A DNA stretch of 64,000 nucleotides from Sorex araneus (taxonomy: Eukaryota; Chordata; Mammalia; Eulipotyphla; Soricidae), in the NCBI RefSeq assembly GCF_027595985.1, contig NC_073306.1:83377599-83441598 (forward strand), read 5' to 3'. The notes beneath the pieces were generated by a model. That model was not told the origin of the DNA, did no database searches, and worked only from the letters and a program-made list of their open reading frames with translations. Position numbers and translations under genes: made by a program. Positions 44,336 to 56,095 of this stretch are shown piece by piece. Positions within the stretch are counted from its first letter, which is position 1. Every line of letters starts with the position of its first letter.

Positions 44336-44890
44336 ATCTGTTTTTGAGATTGTTTTTTAATCCTCTGTTGATTTCTGGGCATTTCTAATTTTTTATTATT
44401 GATGTCACTGATTTGTCCTTCAACTTCTGTCAGACTGTTTCTGAGGTCTTGCATTGAGTTTTGGTGTGTTTTTTTGTTTGTTTGTTTGTTTGTTTGTTTG
44501 ATTGATTGATTGTTTTGTTTTGTTTGCCTAGCATGCTCTTCAGTTCTGTCATTTTTTTAATCTTTTTTTTTTCATTTTTCCCTCTCATAATTTCTTGTGC
44601 TTTACTCAGTGCCTGTACCTTCATTTCTTTGAACTCATAAAGCGTTTCCATCTCCAACATGAACTCTCTAACGTCCTTGTCAGAGAGGTTATAAAGCTAG
44701 TTGATGCTGATAGGGCTATAGATGAGGTTCATTTCTACTGTCTCATCCTGGCTCTTTTGCTTCAGGCCTAGGGTTTAGAGCTTTGGCTTTCCCAAATCCA
44801 GTCCAGAGACTCGGACTCAGCTTTTTCTTGAGCTTAAGGCTCTAGTATCTTTTGTAATCTCTGGCACCACCTAGTGTCAGAAGACCGGGC
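44336..44890 (-). mobile_element. possible L1 5' region / ORF1 fragment
   Basis: A minus-strand frame (44,430-44,660) gives a charged, coiled-coil-like translation ('ETLYEFKEMKVQALSKAQE') that could be the N-terminal part of L1 ORF1, and the flank 'cacctgacactaggtgg' side is non-coding. Not firmly recognised. A (TTTG)n run lies at 44,475-44,500. At 44,861-44,880 'ctggcaccacctagtgtcag' resembles a CTCF core. Confidence 0.35.
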
Positions 44891-45010
44891 CTGAGGCGCT
44901 TCCCAGTGTGTCTCTGGCCATTAAATGATAAATGCTTGAGCCTTTTCTGGTTCTTTCTAAGTTCCCACTAGGAATTTAACTGGATTCCCAACTAGGCTTT
45001 GTGCTAAAAG

Positions 45011-45068
<58 letters not shown>

Positions 45069-45390
45069 GGTGAAATCCCAACGGGGGGTGGGGAGGGGGG
45101 TAAACTGGTACCCAGGATCTTACTGCTCTTTTGTAACCCCCACTGTAGGATTCTGCCACCAGCCCATGCAGGCTCAGCTACTTTGCTCTCCCACAGCCCA
45201 GTGACCATGTAATCAGTTTCTCTTAATTGCTGTTGTCCCTGCTCAGAAGATTTCTGGAAAGTTCCACGGAATTTTACACTTTCCTCTCCTCCAGGAACTC
45301 TTCTAGAACTCACTGCCATTGCTATTATGATCATTTCCTTTCCTGGTACATTTCACCAGCTTCTCTTTTTTTGCCACTGTGGCCCCACTT
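44891..45390. other. no gene; (TG)n microsatellite
   Basis: (TG)n at 45,012-45,066, about 27 units, followed by a G-rich stretch. Confidence 0.6.
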
Positions 45391-45650
45391 CTTCATATAT
45401 GTCATACCTTCCTTATTCATTCATCTGTTATTGGACATGTGGATTATTTCTATATCTGGGTAATTGTACTAAAGCTGCAATAAATAAAGGAATATATGTG
45501 TATATATATGTATATATATATATATATTTTTTCAGATTCGTGTTTCTGTGTTTTGGGTGTAGTGATTCCAGAAAATGAAATCTCTGGGCCATAATGAGTG
45601 GTCTATTCTTACCTTTGTGGATACTCATATAGATATGCCCAAAGAAAAAT
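45391..45650 (-). mobile_element. ancient L1 fragment, minus strand
   Basis: 'attcatctgttattggacatgtggattatttc', 'gtactaaagctgcaataaa' and 'aatgaaatctctgggccataatg' follow the reversed L1 ORF2 end/3' region in order, with an AT microsatellite (45,495-45,526) inserted. More diverged than the shrew-type L1 copies. Confidence 0.65.
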
Positions 45651-46190
45651 GCTTAAGGTTTATAGTTACTGAAGGTGTTAGTTGCCTATCTACTCTCTAT
45701 TCTCTCCTTTCCTAAATCTATTATATTGTAAGCTCCCAGAGTTTAATTTTTTGGGGGGAAAGTAAATGCCTGTCCAAAACATTGATGAATGATATTTCCA
45801 TATAAAGGGTGTGGGTTTTTTCTTTTCATGAATGTTAAAACTTGCAAGAGTAAGAAATTACCAGTCAGCAGCCTGCTCTCAACTGCTCCACATACACATG
45901 CTAAAACTAGTTTTTTTCCATAGATGTCAAATAATTAGATCGCTGGTCAGTTGAGACTGCCTTGTCCTTTCTGTTTTTTCCTTATTTTATCTCTCTTGCC
46001 ACTATTCTTATGGTGCCAGGAGCGAGCCCGAGTATCCAGTGTGACACAAAAGCCTAAAGTAGATAAATAAATAGTCAGATATCTGTTTGAAAAAAGCTTT
46101 CTTGGATTTAATTTCAAAATAGTTATAGATCTCTGCTTTAAGAAATTAGCTTTAATATTTTTTAAAGTTTTTCCTCAAATACCTTCATTG
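45651..46190. other. no gene; possible L2 scrap
   Basis: 'tattatattgtaagctcccagag' near 45,720 recalls an L2 3' end. Nothing else recognised. Confidence 0.35.
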
Positions 46191-46194
46191 TAAG

Positions 46195-46425
46195 AAAAAG
46201 GTGGTCTACAATGCCCTAAAGGGGGGAGGGAGAGAGAGAGAGAGAGAAGAAAAGAGCCACCACAGAGGCAGGTAGGAGGTGGAGGGTTGGGGTGATGAGA
46301 GGGAACCTGGGTACACTGGTTCTGGGAAATGTACACTGGTGAAGGATGGGTGTTGGAATGCTGTATGACTGAAATTCAATCATGAACATCTTTGTAAGAG
46401 TCTATCTCTGTAATTCTACAAAAAA
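46195..46425 (+). mobile_element. L1 3' UTR, tail expanded
   Basis: 'caatgccctaaagggggg', GA tract, 'gtacactggtgaaggatgg', 'gactgaaattcaatcatgaac', then a tail that runs into (GAAA)n. Confidence 0.87.
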
Positions 46426-46650
46426 TGAATGAAAGAAAAGAAAGAAAGAGAGAGAGAAAGAAAAGAAAGAAAGAAAGAAAGAAAGAAAGAAGAAAAGAAA
46501 GAAAGAAAGAAAGAAAAGAAGAAAGAAAAGAAAGAAAGAAAGAAAGAAAGAAAGAAGAAAGAAAGAAAGAAGAAAGAAGAAAGAAAGAAGAAGAAAGAAA
46601 GAAAGAAAGAAGAAAGAAAGAAAGAAGAGAAGAGAAGAAAGAAAGAAGAA

Positions 46651-46694
<44 letters not shown>

Positions 46695-46735
46695 AGAAAG
46701 AAAGAAAGAAAGAAAGAAAGGAGAGAGACAGAGAG
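46426..46735 (+). repeat. (GAAA)n/(GAA)n microsatellite at L1 tail
   Basis: Imperfect AAAG array with AAG variants, running into the gap; its real length is unknown. It produces meaningless lysine/glutamate and phenylalanine/serine frames. Confidence 0.95.
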
Positions 46736-47235
46736 NNNNNNNNNNNNNNNNNNNNNNNNNNNNNNNNNNNNNNNNNNNNNNNNNNNNNNNNNNNNNNNNN
46801 NNNNNNNNNNNNNNNNNNNNNNNNNNNNNNNNNNNNNNNNNNNNNNNNNNNNNNNNNNNNNNNNNNNNNNNNNNNNNNNNNNNNNNNNNNNNNNNNNNNN
46901 NNNNNNNNNNNNNNNNNNNNNNNNNNNNNNNNNNNNNNNNNNNNNNNNNNNNNNNNNNNNNNNNNNNNNNNNNNNNNNNNNNNNNNNNNNNNNNNNNNNN
47001 NNNNNNNNNNNNNNNNNNNNNNNNNNNNNNNNNNNNNNNNNNNNNNNNNNNNNNNNNNNNNNNNNNNNNNNNNNNNNNNNNNNNNNNNNNNNNNNNNNNN
47101 NNNNNNNNNNNNNNNNNNNNNNNNNNNNNNNNNNNNNNNNNNNNNNNNNNNNNNNNNNNNNNNNNNNNNNNNNNNNNNNNNNNNNNNNNNNNNNNNNNNN
47201 NNNNNNNNNNNNNNNNNNNNNNNNNNNNNNNNNNN
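46736..47235. other. assembly gap (500 N)
   Basis: Exactly 500 unresolved bases; a round number suggests a placeholder size. Any open frame crossing it is artefactual. Confidence 0.99.
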
Positions 47236-47408
47236 TCTTTTTTTTGGTATGTGTGTATGGCAGGCTGGGGGCCCAGTGGTGCTCGGGGCTTCCTTCCGGC
47301 CTGTGCTCAGGGATCACTCCTGGCGGGGCTCAGGGAACCCTTTGGGGTGCGGGGGATGGAGCCGGGCTCAGCCCATGGGAGGCAAGTGCCTTTGGCCACA
47401 CGTGTCCC
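47236..47408 (-). mobile_element. SINE, diverged and GC-enriched
   Basis: 'gcccagtggtgctcggggcttcc', 'gggatcactcctggcggggctcagg', 'ggatggagccgggctcagcc'. The flank is lost in the gap. Confidence 0.75.
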
Positions 47409-48355
47409 CACCCCCTGGGGGTTGAGCTTTAATCATTCACCTGGGAGTGAGGGGAAAGTAGAGCTGCCCCCAGCAGAGCCGCCCCACAGCTGCCCTTCCA
47501 GTTCCTTCCACTGCCCCTCCTCCTGCTAATCAAGGACCTCTCAGAAGGCCAGGGAAGGACACTCAGGGACCCTGAATCCCTAAAAGAAGGTGGAAGGTAT
47601 GCAAGGAATCTCTCAAGGATTTGGCCTTCATTTCTGCCTCAGCGTAGAGGTCAGTGGGGAGATGCAGTCTGCAGCAGAGACGCAGAGATAGGCGAGAGAG
47701 GCTGAGCGGGAAGAACCCCCCGGGGCCCGGGGGCATGGGGCACCATCCGGGAGAGCCCGTTTAACTGGAAGTCGAGACCTCACCACCCCGGTTCTGTGGA
47801 ATGCAGCACCAAATCCAGAAGTGAAAAGGGCTTTCCAGGCACCTAAAGCAGCTCTCAGGAAGTTCCTGAATCCGAGCCAGACCCTCAGGTCCCCACACAG
47901 AAGCTCGCTGGGCGGACACTCAACAAAGCATGGACAAGGCATCGCTCTGGCTCCTGGAACAAGGGGTGTGGGTGGGAGGCACTGGAGAGAAGGAAGCCTT
48001 CGGAGAGGATGTGAGCAACGGGCTCGCGCACGCAGGACCGCTGTGCGTGTAGTGACTTTAGAAGGCAGGCCACTGCACCTGCTGCGTGGCTCCCGATTCC
48101 CCTCCGGCCTCGGTTGTGTCCTGTCCCCAGCAGACCTGTGAGACGGGCATCCGGAGAGGCTTCAGGGCCGTCCACGATCACACAGCTGGGCGCGGTGAGA
48201 CTGGAGCATCTTGCTTCTTGACCAGACCAGCTGTCCAGCAAACACTGCCCACAGCACAGAAGTTGCAGCTAGGTCTGTTTGGGTTTTGGGTTTGTTGGTT
48301 TGTTTTGTCTTTTTTTTTGTAACTTCTTAAAAATCCTTTTATTTAAAGTGACACA
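47409..48355. other. GC-rich unique DNA, no gene recognised
   Basis: 104-118 codon frames overlap on both strands (47,628-48,241) with no recognised domain. Not a CpG island of promoter quality. Confidence 0.42.
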
Positions 48356-48540
48356 AGGGGCTAGAGAGGTAATAGAGCCGGTGAAGGTGTTAGCGCTGCA
48401 CACAGCTGACCCAAGTCCACAAGGCCCACCCAGGTTCCATCCCCTGAGCGCCCCCCAGCAGTGATCCTGGAGCACAGAATCAGGACTGAGTCCTGAGCAC
48501 CACTGGATGTGTCCTAAGCACCCCCCCCACAAAAAAAAGA
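48356..48540 (+). mobile_element. old SINE, diverged
   Basis: 'ggggctagagaggtaatagagcc', 'aggttccatcccctgagcgcc', 'ctgagcaccactggatgtg'; contains ~20 extra bases before the B box. Confidence 0.7.
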
Positions 48541-48895
48541 ACACACACACAAATATAAATTTAGGATAAATTCCAGCTTCCAGTTCTCAGCTCCATTATA
48601 AATGATGATCTTTTCCTTTCATGCCTACTCGCCACAGGACACTGGAAAGTGACTGAACAACATTCAGGTAGGGTCTCCAAAGCCTCAGCCATTGCCCCTC
48701 CCCTCCGAGGGTATTCTGTCACCCAAATTCTACTCCCTCCCTTTCTCGTAAGTCTAACTGGGCTCCTGTCTCCCACTCCAACCCTCAGAGCATCCTCTCT
48801 CCACCGCATTCCTGCCAAGCCAAGAGAACAAAGCCTCAGATCCCAGAGATACTGCAGGAGGGAAAGTGGCAGCCTCGGTACTCTCCTCAGCACTG
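48541..48895. other. no gene recognised
   Basis: Unique DNA between two SINEs. Confidence 0.45.
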
Positions 48896-48952
48896 CATAT
48901 TGATCGCCTGAGCACTGCCAGGAGTAAGCCCTGAGCATAGAGGGGTGTGGGA
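48896..48952 (+). mobile_element. SINE 3' fragment
   Basis: 'cctgagcactgccaggagtaagccctgagcatag', then a tail that becomes (GAAA)n. Confidence 0.75.
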
Positions 48953-49395
<443 letters not shown>

Positions 49396-49452
49396 CTTCC
49401 GCTCTCTGCATCTCTCTCCTCCCTTTCTTCTCTCATGCTCTTAGCCCAGATT

Positions 49453-49461
<9 letters not shown>

Positions 49462-49483
<22 letters not shown>

Positions 49484-49640
49484 GGTTTTTGGGTCACACC
49501 TGTTCAGAGGTTACTCCTGGTTCTGCACTCAGGAATTACTCCTGGCGGTGCTCTGGGGACTATATAGGATGCTGGGGATTGAACACAAGTTGACCATGTG
49601 AAGGCAAACACCCGACCCTCTGTACTATCACTCCAACCCT
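49462..49640 (-). mobile_element. SINE, type 1 tail
   Basis: Poly-T, 'tttttgggtcacacctgttcagagg' (a short deletion in the tail), to 'tgtactatcactccaaccc'. Confidence 0.88.
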
Positions 49641-49644
49641 TTAT

Positions 49645-49825
49645 TCTTTTCTTCTTCTTTTTTTTTTTTTTGTTTTTGTTTGAGGCCCACACCCAGTGGT
49701 GCTCAAGGCTTACTCCTTGTGCTCAGGGATCACACTTGACAAAGGCCATATGAGGTACTGGGCTCAAACCCAGATCAACTGAGTGCAAAGCAATGGTCTT
49801 GCCCACCCTTCTCTCTCTCCGGCCC
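49645..49825 (-). mobile_element. old SINE, minus strand
   Basis: 'gaggcccacacccagtggtgctcaagg' to 'cttctctctctccggccc'; diverged. Confidence 0.8.
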
Positions 49826-49924
49826 GTCTACTCATCTTTAATGACCCAGGCTTAGCGGTCACCTGGGTGTCTCTCCTGGGTGTCCCTGACTGCTCTCTCC
49901 GCACTGTGATGCCTCGGTTCTCCT

Positions 49925-50140
49925 GAGTATCAGTTGGGATGCTTGTGGCTTTGAGTAACAGAACTCCCACACCGAGAGAGCTTAAACAATAGGGGTTTAT
50001 TTTCTCTTTACAAGTAGGTTGGAAGTGGATGGTCCAGAAGCGGCTCCGTGAGGTCAGGTTCTAAGTCAGCGTCTCTGACAGCCTCTTGGCCCTTCCACAA
50101 GAAAATGACTCCAAATTCATGTGCAGTCCACCCCACGGCC
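49925..50140. mobile_element. possible ancient eutherian repeat
   Basis: 'gagagcttaaacaataggggtttattttctc ... aagcggctccgtgaggtcagg' resembles an old repeat seen widely in eutherians; I cannot name the family with confidence. Confidence 0.3.
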
Positions 50141-50440
50141 CCTAATCAGAAGGGAGCTGTGTGTTTGCCAGCACTGCCAGAATGAAGCCCCACAGATTCA
50201 GTGTCTGAGACACAGGACTTGGTCTTCTCGTGATTTGGAGGCTGGGTGTTCCAGACCGGGCGTTGCCTGCACTGGCTTCTCTGAAGCCTCTCTCCTTGAC
50301 CTGGAGGCGGTGCTCCCACGTCTCACGGGATACCTCCTCCCTGGGTGTCTGTCCACTCTCCTGTACAAGAACCCCCGTTATACTGGGTTGGGCCTCGTGA
50401 GTGCCTTGTCAGTTAATTACGTCTTTGGGAGATGGAGTGG
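50141..50440. other. no gene recognised
   Basis: A 137-codon plus frame (50,121-50,534) runs into the next SINE and has no recognised domain. Confidence 0.42.
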
Positions 50441-50446
50441 GCGTTT

Positions 50447-50603
50447 GGACCATACTCGGCAGTACTCAGGGCTCACTCCTGGCTCTGTGCTCAGGGGTCA
50501 CTCCTGGTGGGAACTGGGGGATCCTACGCAGTGACAGGGATCAAACCAGGGTTGGTTGTGTGTGAGGCAAGTGCCTTACCCAGTGTGCTATCTCTCTAGC
50601 CCT
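50447..50603 (-). mobile_element. old SINE, minus strand
   Basis: 'ggcagtactcagggctcactcctggctctgtgctcagg' to 'tgtgctatctctctagccc'. Confidence 0.82.
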
Positions 50604-51276
50604 TTACTTGCCTCTTTAAAGGTCCAAGAGGAGGATGGAATGCTGTGTGTGGGGAGGGAGCAACCGCGTCCAGTAAGCTAGGGTTAGGTGTTGCTCCCCG
50701 GGAATCTCTCTTTCCAGATGAAAACTCTTGTCCTGAACTCCTCCTGGCAGAGTTTGGTAACTGGCTTTTTCTCTAGTTATAAGGGAGGCTAGGAAGACAT
50801 TTTCACTTTTACACTGGGATCAGGGCTCTGTCAGCCAGAAAGAAAGGCTGGGAATGATCATAGAGCAGTTTACCAAACTGTCTGCTCCGCTACATTCCCA
50901 CACGGTGTCGTGACTGTAGGCTTCTGTGTGTGTCTCTCTCCCGTTCACGTCTCAGCTTTGTGAGACAGACACCGGTGTTTCAGCCATCTGTGCACCCTGG
51001 GTGACTCAACAGCTGCTGGCTCGTAGTAGGTGCTCTGCCAATATCCACCGAAGGAAGAAACTCAGAGAACACAGTGAACTAGATGAACCTGTTTGTGTTA
51101 CATCTGATTACAACATGAAGCTCTGATCATGCGTTTGCCCTGTGCAGTCTGTGGTTCACACCTTTAAATAATTGTAGGGAGCATTGCAGCCGGAGCTGTT
51201 ATTACAGTCGGGAGGAACCAAGCTCCCCGTGCTTTTGTCTCTCCAAAGTTTGGCAGTCAGTAACTGCTGCATAAAT
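50604..51276. other. no gene; probable L2 3' end
   Basis: At about 50,990-51,060 'gctgctggctcgtagtaggtgctctgccaatatccaccgaaggaag' follows the L2 3' end pattern (plus strand). Confidence 0.5.
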
Positions 51277-51449
51277 TTTTTTTTCAATGTTTGGGGTCAG
51301 ATCCTGAAGAAGTACTCACGGGCTGTTCCTGCTTCTGTGCTGAGGAGTGACCCCTGGTCTTGCTCGAGAAACCATGTGTGGTGCCAGGGATTTGAAACCA
51401 GGGTGAGCTGTATGAGAGAGCCTGATCCACTATGTCTGTCCAGCCCCTG
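51277..51449 (-). mobile_element. old SINE, minus strand
   Basis: 'tgtttggggtcagatcctgaag' to 'tatgtctgtccagcccc'; diverged. Confidence 0.7.
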
Positions 51450-51833
51450 CACAATTCTCAAGAAATAAATAGATGAATGAATCATTAAAATCTAGAAACT
51501 GCTTTGAAAAAAAATACCACCATTCACATTGCATGAGCCGGGATTTTTCTAGAAAAATGTCTTCAGACATTCATCTTGCTAAGGTGGTCTGTCACCCTGA
51601 GTTTGGAGCGCCTATTTCTCTTCTCAGGGATAGTTCTGGGGAACATGATCCATCATGCACAGGATGATTTCACGTCAGAAGCAAAGCTAGACTAGAACCA
51701 AGGATTGTGCTGTGGATGGTGGCGTTTGACCTGGGCTCTGTGTACCTCATGTACCTCAGGTGGGACTCCTAGCACAGTGCTCCTGCCCCACAGAACACAT
51801 CTCATCTTCCACATTCTACAAAACAGGAAGGAG
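51450..51833. other. no gene recognised
   Basis: Unique DNA between SINEs. Confidence 0.45.
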
Positions 51834-52012
51834 GGACCAGAGCAATAGGAGCACAGTGGGTAGGGTGTTTGCCTTGCACGCAGCCAACTTAGGGTTCGAT
51901 CCCTAGCATCTCATACGGTCCCGGAATATCACCAAGAGTAATTCCTTAGTGCAGAGCCAGGAGTAACCCTTGAGCATTGCCGGGTGTGAACCCCCCAAAA
52001 AGGAAAAAAATT
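51834..52012 (+). mobile_element. SINE, type 1 tail
   Basis: Complete, with one or two base insertions around the A box ('caataggagcacag') and B box ('cttagggttcgatccc'). Confidence 0.9.
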
Positions 52013-52741
52013 AAGAACGTTAGAAAAAAAAAAAAAACAGGGAAACTAAGCACCTAACGAACAAGTGATATTTCTGTTGGGATAAGTGACTGAGTTGAAA
52101 GCAGGGCCCTAAATTCTGGTTACTGCTCCACCCCCCCCACCCCCCATGTTAGGAAGAATGACAATTTCATTTCAAATTCCAACTCTTTCTGCACCGAGAA
52201 CTCTGGGAGTTTAGGTGTGAATTCCGTTGAGTAAATGAGAGCAGAGAAGACAAAAAAAAAAAAAAGTCAAAGTTGCCCCAAGTAACTGGGTTCCCAGTGG
52301 CAGTGTACTCTGGCACCATGAGACAAACCATATAGCCGAGGGCTCAGTCTCCTCTCGCCCTATTTCAGACCCAAGGGGCCGACATCTCCCTCGCACTGTG
52401 CAAGTAATGAGGTTCAATTAAAATGTGCAGGTTCAATTAGTGTTTCAGGGCTTCAAGGGCAGTCTCAGGGCAAAAATATTTTCCACGCGGAACTGAAGAG
52501 AAACTAGCACTCTTGTGGCAAGCAGGGGCAGGAGAGGACTTGGTCTGCACCCAGCATCTGCATAGAATCTGCCCGACAAGATGGCACTTGTGTCTGTGCC
52601 TGTGTGCCTGCTGCACCCACTCTCCGTGCCCAGGAGGAGGAGGTGCACGCTAGGATGTTTTGCTTTCAAGTGCTGAGTGTTTCTTCTTTCTTAAAGCATT
52701 AGCAGCTCAGGCTTTTGCTGGGGGGAAAAAAATCAACCTGA
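52013..52741. other. no gene recognised
   Basis: Poly-A run at 52,022-52,037 and C-run at 52,130-52,145. No recognised feature. Confidence 0.45.
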
Positions 52742-52868
52742 GGGCCAGAGCCACAGTACAGGTTCAATCCCCAGCCTCACTTAAGGTCCCGCAAAGCCTG
52801 CCAGGAGTGATCTCTGAGTGCAGAGCCTGGAGTAAGCCCTGAGCACAGCCAGGTGTGACCCAAAAACC
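52742..52868 (+). mobile_element. SINE with shortened head
   Basis: 'gggccagagccacagtacaggttcaatcccc' joins the start of the head directly to the B box, deleting ~40 bases between them. Tail intact. Confidence 0.8.
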
Positions 52869-53602
52869 TTCCCAACCCTCCCCCTGAAATCAACCAGTTA
52901 TGATGATGGTGAATTATTTTTTAATGGTGCCAGGGAACTTAGACTTAAGGCATTATTACAAGCACATTCGCCAAGTCCATTACAATAATCTATTGTTGAG
53001 AGAAAAAAAAAATTCTGGCTATACTTGTATTTAGAAGTTCCGCCTTCTGAAATAATTCCCAAAAATGAGGGGATTCCCAGCTGCTTGTGATGCCCAGCGA
53101 CTGTGTATGAACGCGCACTCCCCTCTCCCTGCTGACAGAGGAACAGACTTAGCCATGATGTCCTCTGCTCCTTTCACAGTGGCTTTTTGCTCCCTGCCAG
53201 ACTCCAACGCACTAAGAACGCTGCTATTTGGAGTCACATTTCCCGCAATGCCACTACCCGGCATCCAACAGATCAAAGGTGCCATTGGAGAGACACTTGC
53301 AAAAATCTGCAAGGGCTTTTGAACCATCTAGAAAATAGTTAATGTTGTTTCAAATAGGTTAACAGTGGGGTTTGAGTTTGGGTTTTCAACCACAGACATG
53401 TTTTCTCTCAGAGTTCTGAGGCCAGTCCTTGTTGAAGGTTTTGGGACACCACTCCCATGCCTCTGACTAGCTTCGGAAAGTCCCAACACTGCTCAGTGTT
53501 CCTGGGCTTGTGGGTGCCTCATTCCCATCTGTCCCCACCTTCCCCCATATCCCAGCCCTATCGGTTTGCCCCCATATCTCAGCCCTATCAGTTGTGGGTC
53601 AG
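52869..53602. other. no gene recognised
   Basis: An 85-codon plus frame (53,065-53,322) has no recognised domain. A repeat of 'cccccatatc(c/t)cagccctatc' occurs at 53,543 and 53,569. Confidence 0.42.
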
Positions 53603-53613
53603 AGGTTAACCAT

Positions 53614-53792
53614 TTAGGGGCTGGAGCAATAGCACAGTGGGTAGGGCATTTGCCTTGCACACAGCCGACCCAGGTTTGATTCTCAGCATCCCATATGGTC
53701 CCCCGAGCACTGCCAGGAGTGATTCCTGAGTGCAGAGCCAGGAGTAACCCCTGAGCATTGCCAGGTGTGACCCAAAAAGCAAAAAAATAATA
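53614..53792 (+). mobile_element. SINE, type 1 tail, target-site duplication
   Basis: Complete copy flanked by 'aggttaaccat' at 53,603-53,613 and 53,793-53,803. The flanking DNA ('tctcagttgatccatctgcaatatgg') looks like the end of a MIR that it split. Confidence 0.94.
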
Positions 53793-53803
53793 AGGTTAAC
53801 CAT

Positions 53804-54429
53804 CTGTAGCCAAGGAGTCTCAGTTGATCCATCTGCAATATGGCGTCACTCTCAAGGGAATGGCCTCTGCAGTCAGGACACCCTTTTCTCCATGACATGG
53901 GACCAGAGGCAGATCATTCCACTGCTCAGAATTCCCTCATATGTGTACTGATTCATTGCGTGTTCATTCCCTTCTGTACTTTGGGCCTTGCTCAAGTTAG
54001 ACTTCATTAGGACAGGGATGAAACCTTTGTGGGTTTAGTTGTGATATATTTATCACCGGGTTATCAGTATTTTAGGAAAGGACCCACATTAGAACAGCCA
54101 GATGGAGGGGAAAGGAGGTTGGGGAAGGGATCGGGGGCTGCCGAGCCCCCACAACAGCTCTGCTCTCCTTCCCCAAATTGCCACCTACCAGAACCCCAAA
54201 GCTGCTAACTCTAGTGCAGTCGTGTGGTCTGCATCTGTTTTGTTTCTCGTGTTTGCTCCAAGCTGTTGTTTTATTGATAAATTATATAAGACCTTAAATT
54301 ATGTAATACAATTCTAAATGATATAGACACGCTATAATGAAGAACTACCTAAAACCAGCCCAATGAAATTGACAAGAATTTGTGTACTTGGCATAAAATT
54401 GGCATTGAGTTTAAAAAACTGGCAGCCAG
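53804..54429. other. no gene recognised; old repeat scraps
   Basis: 'agttagacttcattaggacaggg' near 53,995 recalls an L2 end. The rest is unique. Confidence 0.4.
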
Positions 54430-54692
54430 AGGTGTGATTCGCGGTAGTGCCTGCCTCATGTGTGTGAGCTGGTGGGTTTGTTCCTGGGCACCACACACAA
54501 AAAGTGAAAGTATAGGGCCTGAAGAGATGGTACAGGGGTGAAGGCTCTTGCCTTGCAGTCCTGCAATCCTGGTTTGAATCCCCAGACCACCTAGGGTTCC
54601 CTGAGCACCGCCAGAGGTCACCCCTGAGCATAAAGCCAAGGATAGCCTCTGAGTACTATCAGGTGTGGCCATCTTCTCCCCCCAAAAAAATA
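54430..54692 (+). mobile_element. two SINEs, one partial and one old complete
   Basis: 54,430-54,500 is a head-like scrap; 54,513-54,692 runs 'agggcctgaagagatggtacagg', 'tggtttgaatcccc', 'tatcaggtgtggcc' and poly-A. Confidence 0.72.
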
Positions 54693-55015
54693 TGAACAAA
54701 GAGACCTGGGTTACCAGTTTCTGCAAGAAGATTGTGGGAATCCTGGGCATCTACTCAGCAGTGTACTGTGACCTTGGGAACTGCTGATTCTGTTTGAGGC
54801 CTTCTTGAAAAAGAGAAAGAATTCGAATCACAGCGGAGCCAATTTCACTACACACTGCGTTAGACTGGGCTGCTGGGTTATAGAAGTCACATTTAAAGAG
54901 GGAAGGAAAATAGCATCTTTTTTTCCACAACTCTTTGCAGAAAACATCATATCTGTCCTCAACTAGCTGAGGAGCAGTTACGTGGAACACACAGTCCTTC
55001 CAATCTGCAGGATCC
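54693..55015. other. no gene recognised
   Basis: Unique DNA; a 79-codon minus frame is unrecognised. Confidence 0.45.
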
Positions 55016-55195
55016 TTGGGGACAGAGAGATAGTATGAGGCTTAAGGCACTTGCCTTGCATGTGGCCTATCCCAGCTGAATTCCACACCCCACGTATGGT
55101 GCTCCAAGCACTGCCATGAGTAATCTCTAAGCATAACCTGGAGTAAGCCCTGAGCACAGTCAAATGTCACCCAAAACCAAACAACAACAATAAAA
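55016..55195 (+). mobile_element. old SINE, diverged
   Basis: 'ggggacagagagatagtatgagg', 'cttgccttgcatgtgg', 'gtcacccaaaaccaaac'. Confidence 0.78.
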
Positions 55196-55239
55196 TTTTC
55201 TGTGGAACTCCAGTGACCAGAATTAAGGGGGTGTGGGGC

Positions 55240-55395
55240 GAAGATTGGAAAGATTGTTCAGTGGGTAAAGTAATTGCCTTGCACACAGTGGGTCCAGATT
55301 CAACACCCTGTATGTTCACCTAAACCCACCACAGAGCCAGGAATAAGCCCTGAGCACAGCTGGGTGTGGCCACCCCCACCTACCGAAAGAAAGAG
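55240..55395 (+). mobile_element. old SINE, diverged
   Basis: 'ttggaaagattgttcagtggg', 'attgccttgcacacag', 'cagctgggtgtggccacc'. Confidence 0.72.
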
Positions 55396-55487
55396 CCAAG
55401 GACAGATGTGTCCACTGAAAACATATGGGCTCCATAAAAGGAAAAACGTCCTACAACTATGAAGATCTAAACTATAAAGTTTGTTTT

Positions 55488-55597
55488 CTTTGTTTTATTT
55501 TGGGGCCCTCACCCTGTGGTGTTCAAGGATTACTCCTGGCTCTGTGTTCAGGGATCACTCTTGGCGGGGTTTGGGAGACCATATGCACTACCACCAA
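55488..55597 (-). mobile_element. SINE 3' half, minus strand
   Basis: 'ttttggggccctcaccctgtgg' to 'gggagaccatatgcac'; head missing. Confidence 0.75.
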
Positions 55598-55900
55598 GGT
55601 TCTCGGATAAAGTCAAGAAACAAATGAATTCTTCTGGGGTATGGTCAGTTCTAGTCTTTGCCTGAATGGTAGGCACTTGGGTCCTTTCTTTATTGTTTGT
55701 CAACTGATTCACATAGATTTTCATGTACAGTTTTTTAGGTCCAATATATTTTACAATGAAATAACTAAGTGACTAGATACTGGGCAAAGCATTGAACATC
55801 TCATCATTGTGAGGGCTCAGAGAGAGGCTTGTACACTTAGCAACCTACAGGGTGGGACAGACGACCTCTGATATTCATACCTTTCTTAGCTTATTTGTAT
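55598..55900. other. no gene recognised
   Basis: AT-rich unique DNA. Confidence 0.45.
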
Positions 55901-55901
55901 T

Positions 55902-56058
55902 CTGTGAACATACCTGTCAGTTCTCAGGGCTTAATCCTGGCTCTGCACTTGGGAATCATTCCTGGCAGTGCTGGGGGTCCTTATGCTGTCAAGGATCAAA
56001 TTGGGGTCAGCCACAAACAAGGCAAGTGCCCGAATTCCATACGAACTCTCTGGTCCCG
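55902..56058 (-). mobile_element. old SINE, minus strand
   Basis: 'gtcagttctcagggcttaatcctggctctgcac' to 'gaactctctggtccc'. Confidence 0.75.
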
Positions 56059-56095
56059 ACATCTCTAAGAGTCTACAAGATTAGAAATACAAGTT

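Noticed and set aside
46376..47529. Open frames of 313-366 codons
   Set aside because: They read through a GAAA microsatellite and 500 unknown bases; not a gene.
53065..53322. 85-codon frame with a plausible start
   Set aside because: No recognisable domain, a comparable frame on the opposite strand, and no flanking splice signals.
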